The notes: generated by a model from the sequence alone, not told the origin. Positions 29,262 through 38,900 are shown, counted from the first letter of the stretch. The stretch: 64,000 bases of DNA from Bradyrhizobium sp. SZCCT0231 (GCF_018130245.1 NZ_JAFCKP010000005.1:1-64000), one strand, 5' to 3'. Numbers and translations are program-made.

Positions 29262-29660
29262 ATGCATATCCTGCAGCCGGCCGAGTGGAAAAAACCGCGC
29301 GGCTTTTCCCATGGCGTCGTGGTCAAGGAGCCGGGCCGGTGGGTGGTTCTGGCCGGCCAAACCGGCGGCGACGAGGCCGGCAATTACGCGCCCGACATGG
29401 CCGTGCAGGTCGCGACCGCGCTGAAGCGGATCATCAAGCTCCTGGGCGAGGCCGGCGCCGGCCCCGAGCACATCGTCCGCCTGACCTGGTACCTGACCAG
29501 CCGCAGCGAATATGAAGCGGCCGGTCCTGGGATTGGTACAGCCTGGAAGGAAACGCTCGGACGCAATTTCCCGCCCTCGACGCTGCTCTATATCGGTGGC
29601 CTCGTCGACGACCGGGCCAAGGTCGAGATCGAGGTCACGGCGTTCGTGCCGGACGCATAA
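29262..29660 (+). CDS. RidA (YjgF/YER057c/UK114) family protein
   Basis: The protein has 132 residues, a complete RidA domain with RGFSHGVVVKEPGRWVVLAGQ near the start and the arginine motif region LTWYLTSRSEYEAAG. RidA proteins form trimers that hydrolyse reactive enamine/imine intermediates of amino-acid metabolism. The closing TLLYIGGLVDDRAKVEIEVT replaces the strict RidA motif, so it may belong to a Rid subgroup with another imine substrate. It is a single-gene unit with a downstream hairpin. Confidence 0.9.
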   Translation: MHILQPAEWKKPRGFSHGVVVKEPGRWVVLAGQTGGDEAGNYAPDMAVQVATALKRIIKLLGEAGAGPEHIVRLTWYLTSRSEYEAAGPGIGTAWKETLGRNFPPSTLLYIGGLVDDRAKVEIEVTAFVPDA

Positions 29661-29685
29661 AAAAGACCCGGCAAAGCCGCCGGGT
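29659..29685 (-). terminator. Terminator after the secreted-protein gene at 29710
   Basis: GACCCGGC (29665-29672) and GCCGGGTC (29678-29685) form the stem, with an A-run on the plus strand (T-run in the minus transcript). It starts at the stop codon of the convergent RidA gene. Confidence 0.8.
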
Positions 29686-29709
29686 CGACTGTCGTAACTG
29701 CGGTCCGAC

Positions 29710-30255
29710 TTAGCGCGTCATCGCGATGTTGGCGCCGCGGAACTGGCTGTCCGCGCGGATCGCGACGGTCTGCTTGTTGCCACTCGTCCGTAGCGCGAGG
29801 TTGGCGTTGAAGCCGGCAGCAGAGACGACCACCTCGAAGTTTCCACCGCTGCCGCGGCCCTGGAGCGAGCCGGAGATGTTACGGCTGGCCTCGGACCAGC
29901 TTCCCGAAATGGCATTGCCCGCCGATTGAACGTTGGCGGAGAGGATGAACTTGTAGGCGTCGCTGGCACAGGTCAGCGACATTTCCATCGTGGGCCCGAT
30001 GGGAGCATATTTGGCCCGGCAGCGAATGCGTTCCGTCGATCCGTCCTCGAGGCTGACGGTGCCGCCGCCGCTCCAGCTTCCCGCCATCGGAGCGAACGGA
30101 CCGGATTGCGCCTTGCTTTCGGAATTGGCCGCTGCGGCCGCAAACAAAACGGCGGCCGCGATCAGCAGCCGCCGGTTCCGGGCACGAACCTGCGTTGGTT
30201 TATTGGCGCGATGCTTCCCAGCGCCCGCTGCACGGTATGCCTGCTGATGCTCCAT
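29710..30255 (-). CDS. Secreted protein of unknown function
   Basis: Started at ATG 30255, the protein has 181 residues. A long basic leader (about 28 residues) precedes a hydrophobic segment RRLLIAAAVLFAAAAANSES, then a beta-rich domain: MAGSWSGGGTVSLEDGSTERI, RCRAKYAPIG, NISGSLQGRGSGGNF, ending GANIAMTR. Two cysteines (IRCRA, LTCAS) may pair. It overlaps the end of the next gene upstream (30200) by 56 bases on the same strand, so the two are likely co-translated. The SGxW...GxxxxxxG pattern is typical of small periplasmic beta-sandwich proteins in Bradyrhizobium. Confidence 0.66.
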   Translation of the reverse strand: MEHQQAYRAAGAGKHRANKPTQVRARNRRLLIAAAVLFAAAAANSESKAQSGPFAPMAGSWSGGGTVSLEDGSTERIRCRAKYAPIGPTMEMSLTCASDAYKFILSANVQSAGNAISGSWSEASRNISGSLQGRGSGGNFEVVVSAAGFNANLALRTSGNKQTVAIRADSQFRGANIAMTR

Positions 30256-30544
30256 TCCACTTCCCCGATCCGGCGTTGCCGTTGAGTTGACCGTTGGCAT
30301 ATGCACCATTGATCGAAACTTTCACAAGTCCCCCGCTACCGATGGTGCCGGAAACGTTAGCGCCGGGCGCAGTGATCTTGCCATCGGCAACCGTCAGCAT
30401 GGAGCTCGCGGTCGGTTCGCACGAACCGCTCTTGGTCACGATGGTGACGTGCCAGTTGCCGTCATAGGGGCTCTGGGCAAAGGCGGCGAGGGTGCCGGCG
30501 AAAACTGAAGCGGCACAAAACACCGCAATGCGACCAAAACGCAT
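30200..30544 (-). CDS. Small secreted protein of unknown function
   Basis: Started at ATG 30544, the protein has 114 residues. The signal peptide ends AAFAQS (residue 23). The mature domain YDGNWHVTIVTKSGSCEPTA ... VSGTIGSGGLVKVSINGAYA ... GIPCSGRWEASR has two cysteines and a beta-rich pattern related in style to the downstream protein; both contain repeated GSG/SGxW motifs. Similar proteins occur in many Bradyrhizobium genomes without a named function. Confidence 0.72.
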   Translation of the reverse strand: MRFGRIAVFCAASVFAGTLAAFAQSPYDGNWHVTIVTKSGSCEPTASSMLTVADGKITAPGANVSGTIGSGGLVKVSINGAYANGQLNGNAGSGKWNGASAGIPCSGRWEASRQ

Positions 30545-30741
30545 GAATTCGTCCTCGAATGTGTCTGATATGTTGACGGTTATTCGGGCGAAATGTGACG
30601 GAAATTTGTTGCAATGCCAAAGCGAAAATTGTTCCTGTGGGAACAATGGTTTATTTGCACTTTTGGTCTCAATTTTCGAAGTGGAATCAAGGCCCCTTCA
30701 CGTTAAGGGTAAACCTCAGGGCGACTCAGGAAAGGCTCGAC

Positions 30742-31329
30742 TCAGGAAAGGCTTGGTGCGGAGGTCGCGAACTGCTCGTCCTGGACCTTGGACGGCAGCG
30801 CTTTGTGAACCTTGATATAATCGATCACGTCGGCCAGCAGCTTGAGCCCGAGCGGCGCCAGCGCACGCTCCCAGAGCTCGCGGGCGGTCTCGCCCTTCTT
30901 GACGAAGCACCAGTCCTGGGCGGCGATCGCGCCGGCGTCCATGCGGTCGGCGAGATGGTAGATTGTGCCGCCGGCGATCGGATCGCCTTCCTTGATGGTC
31001 CATTCCACCGCGGCCTTGCCGCGATGGCGCGGCAGCAGCGAGGGGTGATAGCCGATCCCGCCGAACTTGGCGGAGGCGAGCGCATCCTTGCCGATGCGGG
31101 CATGGCTGTGCGCGGTGATGATCAGATCGGTATCGGGGCCAATCTCGGACGCCACCACCAGTTTCGGATTGGCCTGGACCACCACCTCGATGCCGGCGGC
31201 CCTGGCGGTCGCGGCGAGGCGATCCTCGGCATCGGCCACCACGACCCGGACGACCGGGACGCTGTGCTCCCGCAGCATGTTCAGGGTGGTCACGCCGAAA
31301 TGGCGGGAGCCGACGAGGGTAATGCGCAT
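30742..31329 (-). CDS. Formyltransferase-fold protein (short, Fmt/PurN-like)
   Basis: The protein has 195 residues. It has only the N-terminal formyltransferase domain: MRITLVGSRHFG at the start, the folate and catalytic region GIGYHPSLLPRHRGKAAVEW with the conserved histidine, and the closing aspartate motif YHLADRMDAGAIAAQD. The Met-tRNA-binding C-terminal domain of Fmt is absent and there is no PurN signature, so it may modify a sugar nucleotide or another amine. The substrate is open. Confidence 0.83.
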   Translation of the reverse strand: MRITLVGSRHFGVTTLNMLREHSVPVVRVVVADAEDRLAATARAAGIEVVVQANPKLVVASEIGPDTDLIITAHSHARIGKDALASAKFGGIGYHPSLLPRHRGKAAVEWTIKEGDPIAGGTIYHLADRMDAGAIAAQDWCFVKKGETARELWERALAPLGLKLLADVIDYIKVHKALPSKVQDEQFATSAPSLS

Positions 31330-31579
31330 GGGTGTCCGATCCGTCTCGCAACTGCGTCATCCCCCGATAACACGTCCGTATGCCCTGTCACCTCCCGCGC
31401 AGCGTTTGCGTGGGTTATCAACAATCCATGCCACGCATCACGAAATCATCGGACGGTAACACGATCTCAACCAGCTTGGCGTATCGACGAATCCGTCGCG
31501 GATTTGTATTGCGTACCGCGACACGAAGACGTCCGCAGGCGTGGGCGCGCCGCCGGGCCTTTTCGCCGGGACAGATTTC

Positions 31580-31798
31580 ATGCCGAGCGCAATCGAGCAG
31601 ATTGTCGACGCCTATGTGCGTCTGAAGAACCGCCGTGGACTCGACGAGCTGATGATGCACAGGCAGCGGCTCGCGGTCGATCTGAAGAGCAGGTCCGGCT
31701 ATGATTTCAGCCTGCCGATCGGCCAGATCGACGAGGAGATCGCGATCATCGAGGCGGGGCTCAGCCGGCTCAAGGCGCAGAATTCCACGGCGATCTAG
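31580..31798 (+). CDS. Small conserved helical protein
   Basis: Started at ATG 31580, the protein has 72 residues, mostly helical: IEQIVDAYVRLKNRRGLDEL, MMHRQRLAVDLK, then IDEEIAIIEAGLSRLKAQ. There are no membrane segments or metal motifs. The lack of a strong ribosome site leaves the start uncertain (an upstream start at 31541 is possible). I have seen similar short proteins in Bradyrhizobium; no function is known to me. Confidence 0.6.
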   Translation: MPSAIEQIVDAYVRLKNRRGLDELMMHRQRLAVDLKSRSGYDFSLPIGQIDEEIAIIEAGLSRLKAQNSTAI

Positions 31799-31964
31799 AT
31801 TGCCTGCGTCGTTGCGCAGGACTTTTGCGCGCGACTTGGGGCCGACGCATCGTTGTAGTCCGAGTCCGATTCATGCACGGTTCAGGCCGGCCGTGTCTCA
31901 ATCGTCAGGTCATTTCGTGGGACACGAATCCTGAGAGGCTGTCCCGTGGTTTGGAGGAGTCGTC

Positions 31965-32381
31965 ATGATCGAGCTTGCGCTGGCCGGCCTGATCGCGTTC
32001 GCAACCGTGCCTGCGGCAACGCCGGCGCCCATGGTGGAGCAAGTTCAGTTCAGAGGTGGTCCGGGCGGACAATGTCCGCGCGGCTATGATTTCAACCACT
32101 CGAACGGCCGCTGCTATCCCAATGACTATCACGCGCCGGGTGTCTACACTAGGGATCCCGGACCAGGCTACGGGGACGGTGGCCTCTGTCCGCGCGGTTA
32201 CGACTACAATTACTCGAATGGCGGTTGCTATCCGAACCGGGCGCATGCGCCCGGTGCTTACGGGCGTCCCGAATACTACGGACGACGCGGCGAGCTTTGC
32301 CCGGTCGGCTACGATTACAACTATTCGGTCGGACAGTGCTATCCGAACAACGCCCACGCGCCTGGCTTGTACGGACGATAA
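31965..32381 (+). CDS. Secreted protein with three cysteine-containing repeats
   Basis: The protein has 138 residues behind a strong GGAGGAG site. The signal peptide covers about residues 1-21. The rest is three copies of a 26-residue unit with the pattern CPxGYDYNYSNGxCYPNxxHAPGxYxR, cysteines at 37/50, 75/88 and 112/125 (always 12 residues between). Each unit probably folds around one disulphide. The tyrosine-, glycine- and proline-rich spacers suggest a surface or periplasmic structural protein. No known family is recognised. Confidence 0.72.
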   Translation: MIELALAGLIAFATVPAATPAPMVEQVQFRGGPGGQCPRGYDFNHSNGRCYPNDYHAPGVYTRDPGPGYGDGGLCPRGYDYNYSNGGCYPNRAHAPGAYGRPEYYGRRGELCPVGYDYNYSVGQCYPNNAHAPGLYGR

Positions 32382-32407
32382 TCCATCGCCCTGGTAAGGG
32401 GGCGAGC

Positions 32408-32710
32408 TTAGTCGCGTCGGCCACCATCGATCACCGTGAACAGCGGCCGCGCCGGCGTCGGCTCGACCAGCAGCTCCTCCACCAGTGCGGTCGCCGCATC
32501 GACATATTTGCGGGTCGGCTTGTCGAGAGGGCGCCTGGCCTCGTCGTCGAGCGCGACCTTTGCGGCCTCGACCAGCTTGCGCATGCGTGCCGCATGGTCG
32601 TCGCCCGCGGTCAGCGTCGCTCGCGCCAGCGAGCGCAGCACGAACAGCTCGCCCTCGAGGCGGAGCAGGCGATCGTTGAGCCTGGTAAGGACGGCGTTGA
32701 GGTCGGCCAT
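32408..32710 (-). CDS. Small coiled-coil protein
   Basis: Started at ATG 32710, the protein has 100 residues. The N-terminal part is one helix or coiled coil (LNAVLTRLNDRLLRLEGELF), followed by HAARMRKLVEAAKVALDDEA, and a proline-rich tail ending FTVIDGGRRD. It has no signal peptide. Function unknown. Confidence 0.62.
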   Translation of the reverse strand: MADLNAVLTRLNDRLLRLEGELFVLRSLARATLTAGDDHAARMRKLVEAAKVALDDEARRPLDKPTRKYVDAATALVEELLVEPTPARPLFTVIDGGRRD

Positions 32711-32812
32711 GGGGTTCGACGCGGAGGATCCATCCTGATCTAGCGGCGATCGGTGAACGGAGTCCAAACGACGCCGGTGCAATTCGGCCGATCCTGTGAG
32801 GCCGCGGACAGC

Positions 32813-33040
32813 TTACCACTCGACGCCGGCCCAGCGCCTCCCGAACACAGGCGGCCGCGTCTTCACGGCTTGCCAGCCGAAGAAATGATGCTTGCCGGAC
32901 CAGGCGTGCACGACGCCGCTACAGATGCCGCATTTGAAGCTGCCGGTGTGGGTCTCGCTGTGCTCCTCTCTGGTCGCGGTGTAGTTCATGCCGCAACCCG
33001 CACAGGTGAATTCTTCGATCGTCCAGATGCTGTTGGCCAT
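32813..33040 (-). CDS. Small zinc-ribbon-like protein
   Basis: Started at ATG 33040, the protein has 75 residues. Two CxxC pairs (FTCAGCGMNY and FKCGICSGVVHAW) and nearby histidines indicate zinc binding. The closing segment SGKHHFFGWQAVKTRPPV is aromatic and basic. It resembles the protein at 24740-24958 in general design. The function is unknown. Confidence 0.72.
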   Translation of the reverse strand: MANSIWTIEEFTCAGCGMNYTATREEHSETHTGSFKCGICSGVVHAWSGKHHFFGWQAVKTRPPVFGRRWAGVEW

Positions 33041-33351
33041 TGCCCAGAATGTGTTTCGGTGACATCGATCCACAGTAGGCACCAGCGTTTGCAGCGGGGT
33101 AAACTGGCGCGGGGAAATCCGGTTAACGGGCATTAGCCAAGCCGGGCCGGAGCGCAGGCGATGCGATATCCGCCGGCCCGCCGGACTCTCGGGCAGGGGC
33201 GTCATCGTCCCGGAGGCGGAATGGCCCGATCTGTTCACAATCGGGAGCATGGCCAGTTCCAGTCGCCTTGACGCAGGATGCGTTGCTGGCAATAACGGCT
33301 GGGCTCGCAAGCGCCGGAAGATGCGTTCATGCCGCAAGGAAAGCTGTGCCC
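33041..33351. other. Gene-free stretch between divergent genes
   Basis: This gap of about 310 bases separates the zinc-ribbon gene (minus strand) from the AI-2E transporter gene (plus strand). It must hold both promoters, but I see no convincing -35/-10 pair, operator or hairpin in it. Confidence 0.5.
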
Positions 33352-34431
33352 GTGAAAAGCCTCCGTCAGCTCCTGACGGGAGAGGACGTCATCCAGCTCG
33401 TGATCCGGCTCGGCCTGCTCGCCTTGCTGATCATCTGGACCTTCCTGATCATCCGTCCGTTCGTGCCGATCCTGGCCTGGAGCGGCGTGCTGGCGGTCGC
33501 GTTCTATCCGGCGTTCAGCTGGGTTGCCAAGATCCTCGGCGGCCGGCCCAAGACCGCAGCAGCGATCCTGACCCTGATCACGCTGGGCGTCGTCATTGGT
33601 CCGGCGACCTGGCTCGGCATCAGCGCGGTGGACGGCGTGCGCGAGCTGGCACACCAGCTCGGCACCGGCGATCTGGTGCTCCAGTCGGCGCCGGAACAGC
33701 TCAAATCGTGGCCGCTCGTCGGCCCCTGGCTCTACGAGCTCTGGGACCAGGCCTATAATAACGTTCGGGCGGTGGTACGCGAGGTGGCGCCGTATCTCCA
33801 GCCGCTGGCAGGTCCGCTGCTCTCGCTCGCGGGCGACGCCGGCGTCGGCACGCTCCAGTTTCTCGTCTCCGTGTTCGTCGCCGGCTTCCTGTTTCCGCAT
33901 GGGCCGCGGCTGGTCGCGGCCGGGCGCAGCTTCCTGTTTCGCATCGTGCCGGAGCAGAGCGAGCATTTCCTATCGCTTGCGGGCGCGACCATCCGCGCCG
34001 TGGCGCAGGGCGTGATCGGCGTCGCGATCGTGCAGGCGCTGCTCGCCGGCATCGGCTTCAAGCTCGCATCGGTGCCGAGCGCGGGCCTTCTCGCCTTCAT
34101 CGTGCTGCTGCTCTCGATCGTGCAGATCGGTGCTTTCCTCGTGCTGCTGCCGGTGATCATCTGGATCTGGACCGCCAAGGACGTCACCACGGCGCTGCTC
34201 CTCACCGTGTTTCTGGTCGTCGTCGGTTTCATCGACACCATGTTGAAGCCGCTCGTCATGGGGCGCGGCCTGACCACCCCGACCATCGTGATCTTCGTCG
34301 GCGTGATCGGCGGCACGCTGGCCCACGGCATCGTCGGACTGTTCATCGGACCGATCATCCTGTCGGTGGCCTGGGAAATGATGATGGCCTGGATCAGGAC
34401 CGAGGACCGGGCGGAGGCGGGGAAGGACTGA
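33352..34431 (+). CDS. AI-2E family (PerM/TqsA-like) membrane transporter
   Basis: Started at GTG 33352, with AAGGAAAG eight bases before it, the protein has 359 residues; an in-frame TTG at 33268 is less likely. About eight membrane helices follow the family layout: paired helices LGLLALLIIWTFLIIRPFVP and ILAWSGVLAVAFYPAFSW, an amphipathic middle, then GVIGVAIVQALLAGIGFKLA and the closing family motif FIGPIILSVAWEMM. Members export quorum signal or act as Na+/H+ exchangers; the substrate is unknown here. Confidence 0.9.
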   Translation: MKSLRQLLTGEDVIQLVIRLGLLALLIIWTFLIIRPFVPILAWSGVLAVAFYPAFSWVAKILGGRPKTAAAILTLITLGVVIGPATWLGISAVDGVRELAHQLGTGDLVLQSAPEQLKSWPLVGPWLYELWDQAYNNVRAVVREVAPYLQPLAGPLLSLAGDAGVGTLQFLVSVFVAGFLFPHGPRLVAAGRSFLFRIVPEQSEHFLSLAGATIRAVAQGVIGVAIVQALLAGIGFKLASVPSAGLLAFIVLLLSIVQIGAFLVLLPVIIWIWTAKDVTTALLLTVFLVVVGFIDTMLKPLVMGRGLTTPTIVIFVGVIGGTLAHGIVGLFIGPIILSVAWEMMMAWIRTEDRAEAGKD

Positions 34432-34564
34432 TCTCGCACCCTGAACGGCGCGGTCTGCCGGCCGTGCCACGCCAGGCCCCGGCGGCTGGCGTCCTGTGAT
34501 CAAGGCGTGCCGCGAACTTGTCTGTTCGACTAGACAAGTTACGATTGGCTCGATTCTGTTCTCG

Positions 34565-34969
34565 ATGACGGCAGCAATGGCGAGGTCTTCCAAGCTGGTC
34601 GCCGCCAGGCGCGGCAAGGTATTGTTGGTCAGACGCCGGTCGGATGGCCTGTGGATGTTCCCGGGCGGCCGCAAGCGTGCGCGCGAGTCGGAGAAGGACT
34701 GCCTGCGGCGGGAGATCAAGGAGGAGCTGCCCAAGCTGAAGCTCGGCAGGATCAGCCTTTGGAAGGAAGTGAAGGCGAGGAACAAGCGCTCCGGCCGCAA
34801 GATGAGCGACGCGATCTTCATCGCCAAATCCGCCAAGGGCAGGCTGGCGATCGGCGACAAGAAGGAGATCGACCGCGCCGCCTGGCAGAAGCCACGCGGC
34901 ATCCGCCTGACGCCGACCTCGCGCTACATCCGCGACCGCCTGTTTCCGAGGAAGCGGCGGCGGAGCTGA
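34565..34969 (+). CDS. Nudix hydrolase
   Basis: Started at ATG 34565 (ATG 34577 is possible), the protein has 134 residues. The Nudix box GX5EX7REUXEEXU is complete: GRKRARE, SEKDCLR, REIKEEL (about residues 40-60). Before it is KVLLVRRRSDGLWMFPGG. It probably hydrolyses a nucleoside diphosphate derivative. It is very rich in lysine and arginine, more than a usual MutT protein, which may favour nucleic-acid-like substrates. Confidence 0.85.
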   Translation: MTAAMARSSKLVAARRGKVLLVRRRSDGLWMFPGGRKRARESEKDCLRREIKEELPKLKLGRISLWKEVKARNKRSGRKMSDAIFIAKSAKGRLAIGDKKEIDRAAWQKPRGIRLTPTSRYIRDRLFPRKRRRS

Positions 34970-35156
34970 GCTAGTCCTCGCGCTCCACTCATGCGCGGGG
35001 CAACGATGGCTTTGAAAATGGATCGTCAGCTGATCCCAAATCTCTGAAGAAAGCTTGAATGCCTTCGTGGCTGGATGCTGGCAGAACGCGCGCGGCCAAC
35101 CGTCACCGGCCGGGTCGCGGCCGGCGGCGGAAGACGCCGGTTGGAACAGTCAGCAG

Positions 35157-35396
35157 CTATTGCCTGGCCGCCATCGTCTCCAGGCAGTGGTTGAGAAAGG
35201 CGGTGCGATCCCTGGGCAGCACCTTCTCGAGATCCGCCTTCAGCGCGCATTCACGCTGGCGCAACTGCTCGGCCCGGCGCTTCTCGGCCGCCTCGCGATA
35301 TTCGGGAGCAACCTTGTTGGGATCGACCAGCGTCTGTGCGTGGGCGGGGGCCGTCGCAAGCAGCGCGATGGCGCCGATGAAAATGAATGGTTTCAA
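35157..35396 (-). CDS. Small secreted protein, TTG start
   Basis: The start is a TTG at 35396 preceded by GGAGG five bases away; it gives 79 residues with a clean signal peptide (KPFIFIGAIALLATAPAHAQ). A start at any upstream in-frame codon would lose the signal. The mature part is charged and helical with two cysteines (QRECALKADLEK and LNHCLETMA), which could form a disulphide across a helical hairpin. Family unknown. Confidence 0.7.
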   Translation of the reverse strand: MKPFIFIGAIALLATAPAHAQTLVDPNKVAPEYREAAEKRRAEQLRQRECALKADLEKVLPRDRTAFLNHCLETMAARQ

Positions 35397-35564
35397 ATCA
35401 GCCTCCGTCAAAGCAGGCATCCTAGCGTGCTGCTCGCGCAAGCCCAAACGGAAGGATGCGGTACCCCGTTCCTGATAGATCGAACCGACATCGCGCCGAC
35501 TGCGCCGGCGGACTTCCTGTCCGCCTGCCTGGAACGACTCTGCGCCTCGCGCGTAGATTCTTGG

Positions 35565-35777
35565 CTCCCGGCCCATCCCCAACCCCAAAAGCCCCCGGGC
35601 CGCGAGAAAACCTTCCCCACAAAGGTTGGCGACCTCAGGGCCTTCGCACTGAGGTCGTTTGGCGCGTGTGAACCAGTTCACAAGCGCGCGGCGAAACTGC
35701 TGCTATGAAGACGTCATTGCTTAACCGCTTCATTTTGAACGAACGCCCCAGCGTGGCTCCAAGCGCTGGGGCTTTTT
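35565..35777 (+). ncRNA. Candidate structured small RNA or mRNA leader
   Basis: Five consecutive stems lie here. CGGCCC/GGGCCG (35570-35602), AACCTT/AAGGTT (35609-35627), CGACCTCAG/CTGAGGTCG (35630-35657), GCGCGTGTGAAC/GTTCACAAGCGC with one mismatch (35662-35687), and a terminator stem (35745-35772) followed by TTTTT. A weak promoter TGGAAC-N18-TAGATT is at 35530-35559. A 36-codon frame (35705-35815) crosses the terminator. It does not resemble tmRNA, RNase P or SRP RNA as far as I can see. Confidence 0.4.
35745..35777 (+). terminator. Intrinsic terminator
   Basis: GCCCCAGCG (35745-35753) and CGCTGGGGC (35764-35772) form a perfect 9-bp stem with a ten-base loop, followed by TTTTT. It cannot belong to the minus-strand gene at 35157, so it implies a plus-strand transcript from upstream. 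Confidence 0.85.
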
Positions 35778-35990
35778 CGTGCCTGCTGCTGCGTAGAGCG
35801 CCTCGATCGTATTGACCTTCGCATCGAGAGCACGGGCCGCATTTCACGCGTCGGAACGGAGCCAGTTCCGATGTGCTGGGCGATCAATGGCCAAACTGCG
35901 GGGATCGCAATGGCGTCCCCGGACGTTGCCCGCGAGGGGTGCGTTCGCGGGGCAAATCCCATATGCATGGCGGCGAGCTGCCGATTCGAG

Positions 35991-38900
35991 ATGAAGGCGG
36001 CCCGGATTCAGTTTGCGACGGTTCAAGAGAAACGGGTTCAAGTGAGGCTTTCCAAAAAGGCAGGGGTGGCCAAGAAGGCGCCGAAGAAGAGCAAAGGATC
36101 GCAGCGCGCCACGATCTCGTCTTCGTCGCCCCTCGGCATGATGGCCCTCCATCTGCTTGCACAATGGAAGCAGTCCGGACGCTGCGGCATCGTCTTTCTC
36201 GCCGAGAACGAGAGCAGGGCGGAGCGGCTGGGCAGCGTCATTCACGCGCTCGACCCATCCTGCGAGGTGCTGGTGTTTCCGCGATTGAACACTTTGCCGT
36301 TCGATCAGCTGGAGCCGTCGCACGAGCTCGCGGGGCGCAGAGCCTCCGTGCTGAGGCGCCTCGCAAAATCCAAGAAACCCCTGTTTCTGGTGTCGACGGC
36401 GGAAGCCGTGATGGAGCGCCTGCCGCCGCCGGCGAGCCTGTCGCGCCTGAGCCTGAGCTTGAAGGTGGGCGGCACGTTCTCCGAGCGGGACCTCGAGACC
36501 CGCCTCGAGGCCCTGGGATACGATCTCGACGATGAGCCGGACTATCCAGGCGGGGCGCTGTTCCACGGGCAGACCTTCGAGATATTTCCAGCGGGCGCGC
36601 TGGGGCCGTTCCGGATCGAGCATTCGCAGCATGCGATCAAACGGATCGTGGCGTTCGACCCGCATGAGCACAGGATCATCTTCGAGACCAGGGAGCTGCT
36701 CGTCGATCCCATGTCGGAGCGGCTTGGCCTTGCCGGCAAACGCGGCAAGCGCGCGAGCCTGTTCGACTATTGCGGGGGCGCGAAATGGATCGCCGACGCC
36801 GGGGTCCCGCTACACGCCGACGGATGGCTTGATACGATCGAGGAAGCCGCAGGCCGGGCGGAGCGGGAGCGCGCATACCTGGGACGGCGCGACTGGAAGC
36901 AGCTCTCCAAGGGCATGAAGGTGCTGCCGCGGACGGCGCCCTTCCAGCCCATCCCGGAGTTTTCGAAGCTGACGTCCTCCAGGAAGGCGCTGCGTGCCTT
37001 TGTCGAGGAGACACGCCGGACCGGATCGCGGCTGATCCTCGTCGCCGCGCACGAGGACGATCTGCGCGTGATGGAGCGGATGAGCGGCGTCAAGGCGGAG
37101 CGTTGCGGAGACTGGGACGAGGCGACGCGCAGGCGGGGCGGCGAGGCGGCGCTGCTGGCCGATCTCGATGCCGGCTTCGTGTTGCCAGGGAAGAAGCCTC
37201 CGGTCGTGGTGACGGCCTCCGACGTGCTCGGCAGCCGCGCGCATCACCCGCAGCCGATGGCGCGCGCCTGGAGCGCGGCCTTCGACCATGCCGATGTGCC
37301 CGAGCAGGGCACGGTGGTGGTCCATCTCCAGCGCGGCCTTGCCGTGCTCGACGGCTTGCAGACCGTCAACACCGGCGGCGGCGCCATGCGCGAGATGATC
37401 CGCCTGAAGTTCGCCGGCGACAATGCGGTTCTGGTGCCGCCGCCCGATCTCGCCTTGATGTGGCCTTACGCAGCCGAGCTCGGCAAGCTCGCGCTCGACA
37501 AGGCGGACGGCAGCACGTGGTGGGCGCGACGCGGCGAGGCGGAGCGCGAGATCCAGAGCGCCGGCAAGGTGCTCGCCAAGCACATCAGCCAGCGCCGCCG
37601 GCGGCGCGGCGAAAAGCTGGTGCCGCCGGGATCGGCCTACGAGAAGTTCGTCGCGCGTTTCCCTTACTTCACGACGAGCGACCAGGCCCAGGCGATCAGC
37701 GACGTGCTGGACGATCTTGCATCCGGTCATCCCATGGACCGGGTGATCTGCGGCGACGTCGGCTTTGGCAAGACCGAGGTGGCGCTGCGGGCCGCGGCTG
37801 CGGTGGTGCTGTCGGGCAGGCAGGTGGCGGTCGCGGTGCCGACGACGGTGCTGGCACGGCAGCACGTCGCGACGTTCCAGAAGCGCTTTGCGCCGTTCGG
37901 CATCGAGGTGGGCAACCTGTCGCGCGCGACCTCGGGCGTGGAGCTGCGGGAGACCAAGGAGGGATTGCGCAGCGGCCGCATCAAGGTCGTGATCGGCACG
38001 CAGGCGCTCACGGGCAAGGACGTCAAGTTCGACGATCTCGGCCTCGTCATCATCGACGAGGAGCAGCATTTCGGCGCGGCCGAAAAGGCCAGGCTCGCCG
38101 GCCTCGCCAAGAACCTCCATGTGCTGATGATGAGCGCGACGCCGATCCCGCGCACGCTCGCCGCCGGCCTTGCCGGCTTCCGCGACCTCAGCGTGATCGC
38201 CTCGCCCCCGGTGCACCGGCTTCCGGTCGCAACCCGGATCGCGCCGCTGTCGGATGCGGCCATTGCCTCCGCGCTGCTGCGCGAGCAGCGCCGCCACGGG
38301 CAGAGTTTTCTGATCTGTCCGCGCATCCATGATCTCGATCCGATGCTGGCGCGGGTGCAGGCGGTGGCGCCGGACCTGCGCATCGTCTGTCTGCATGGCA
38401 AGCTGCCTGCCGACGAGATCGACGACCGCATGATGAGCTTCGTCGAGGGCGGAGCCGACGTCCTGCTCGCGACCAACATCGTGGAGAGTGGCCTGGACAT
38501 TCCCCGTGCCAACACCATCGTGGTCTGCTGGCCGGAAAAGTTCGGCCTTGCCCAGCTGCATCAGCTGCGCGGACGCGTCGGCCGCGGCGGCATCCGCGCC
38601 TTCGCCCATCTGCTGACCGAGACGGCGTCCGGACAGTCCGAGAAGCGGCTCGCCGTGCTCGAGGAGTTCAGCCGGCCGGGCGCCGGCTTTGCCATCAGCG
38701 AGCGCGACCTCGATCTCAGGGGGGCGGGTGACCTGTTCTCGGAGCAGCAATCCGGCCACGTCCAGGTGTTTGGGCCGGTGCTCTACAGCCACCTCCTGAA
38801 AATGGCCTCGGAGAAGGCCGACCAGGAGCGCGCCGCTGTGTGGGTGCCCGACCTGAACCTGCCGGTCGGGGACATGCTGCCCGAGAGCTATGTGCAGTCC

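Noticed and set aside
35853-35869. GGAAC-N7-GTTCC upstream of the Mfd-like gene, considered as a LexA site
   Set aside because: It is an inverted, not a direct, repeat, so it does not fit the LexA consensus of this group. It may be an operator of another kind.
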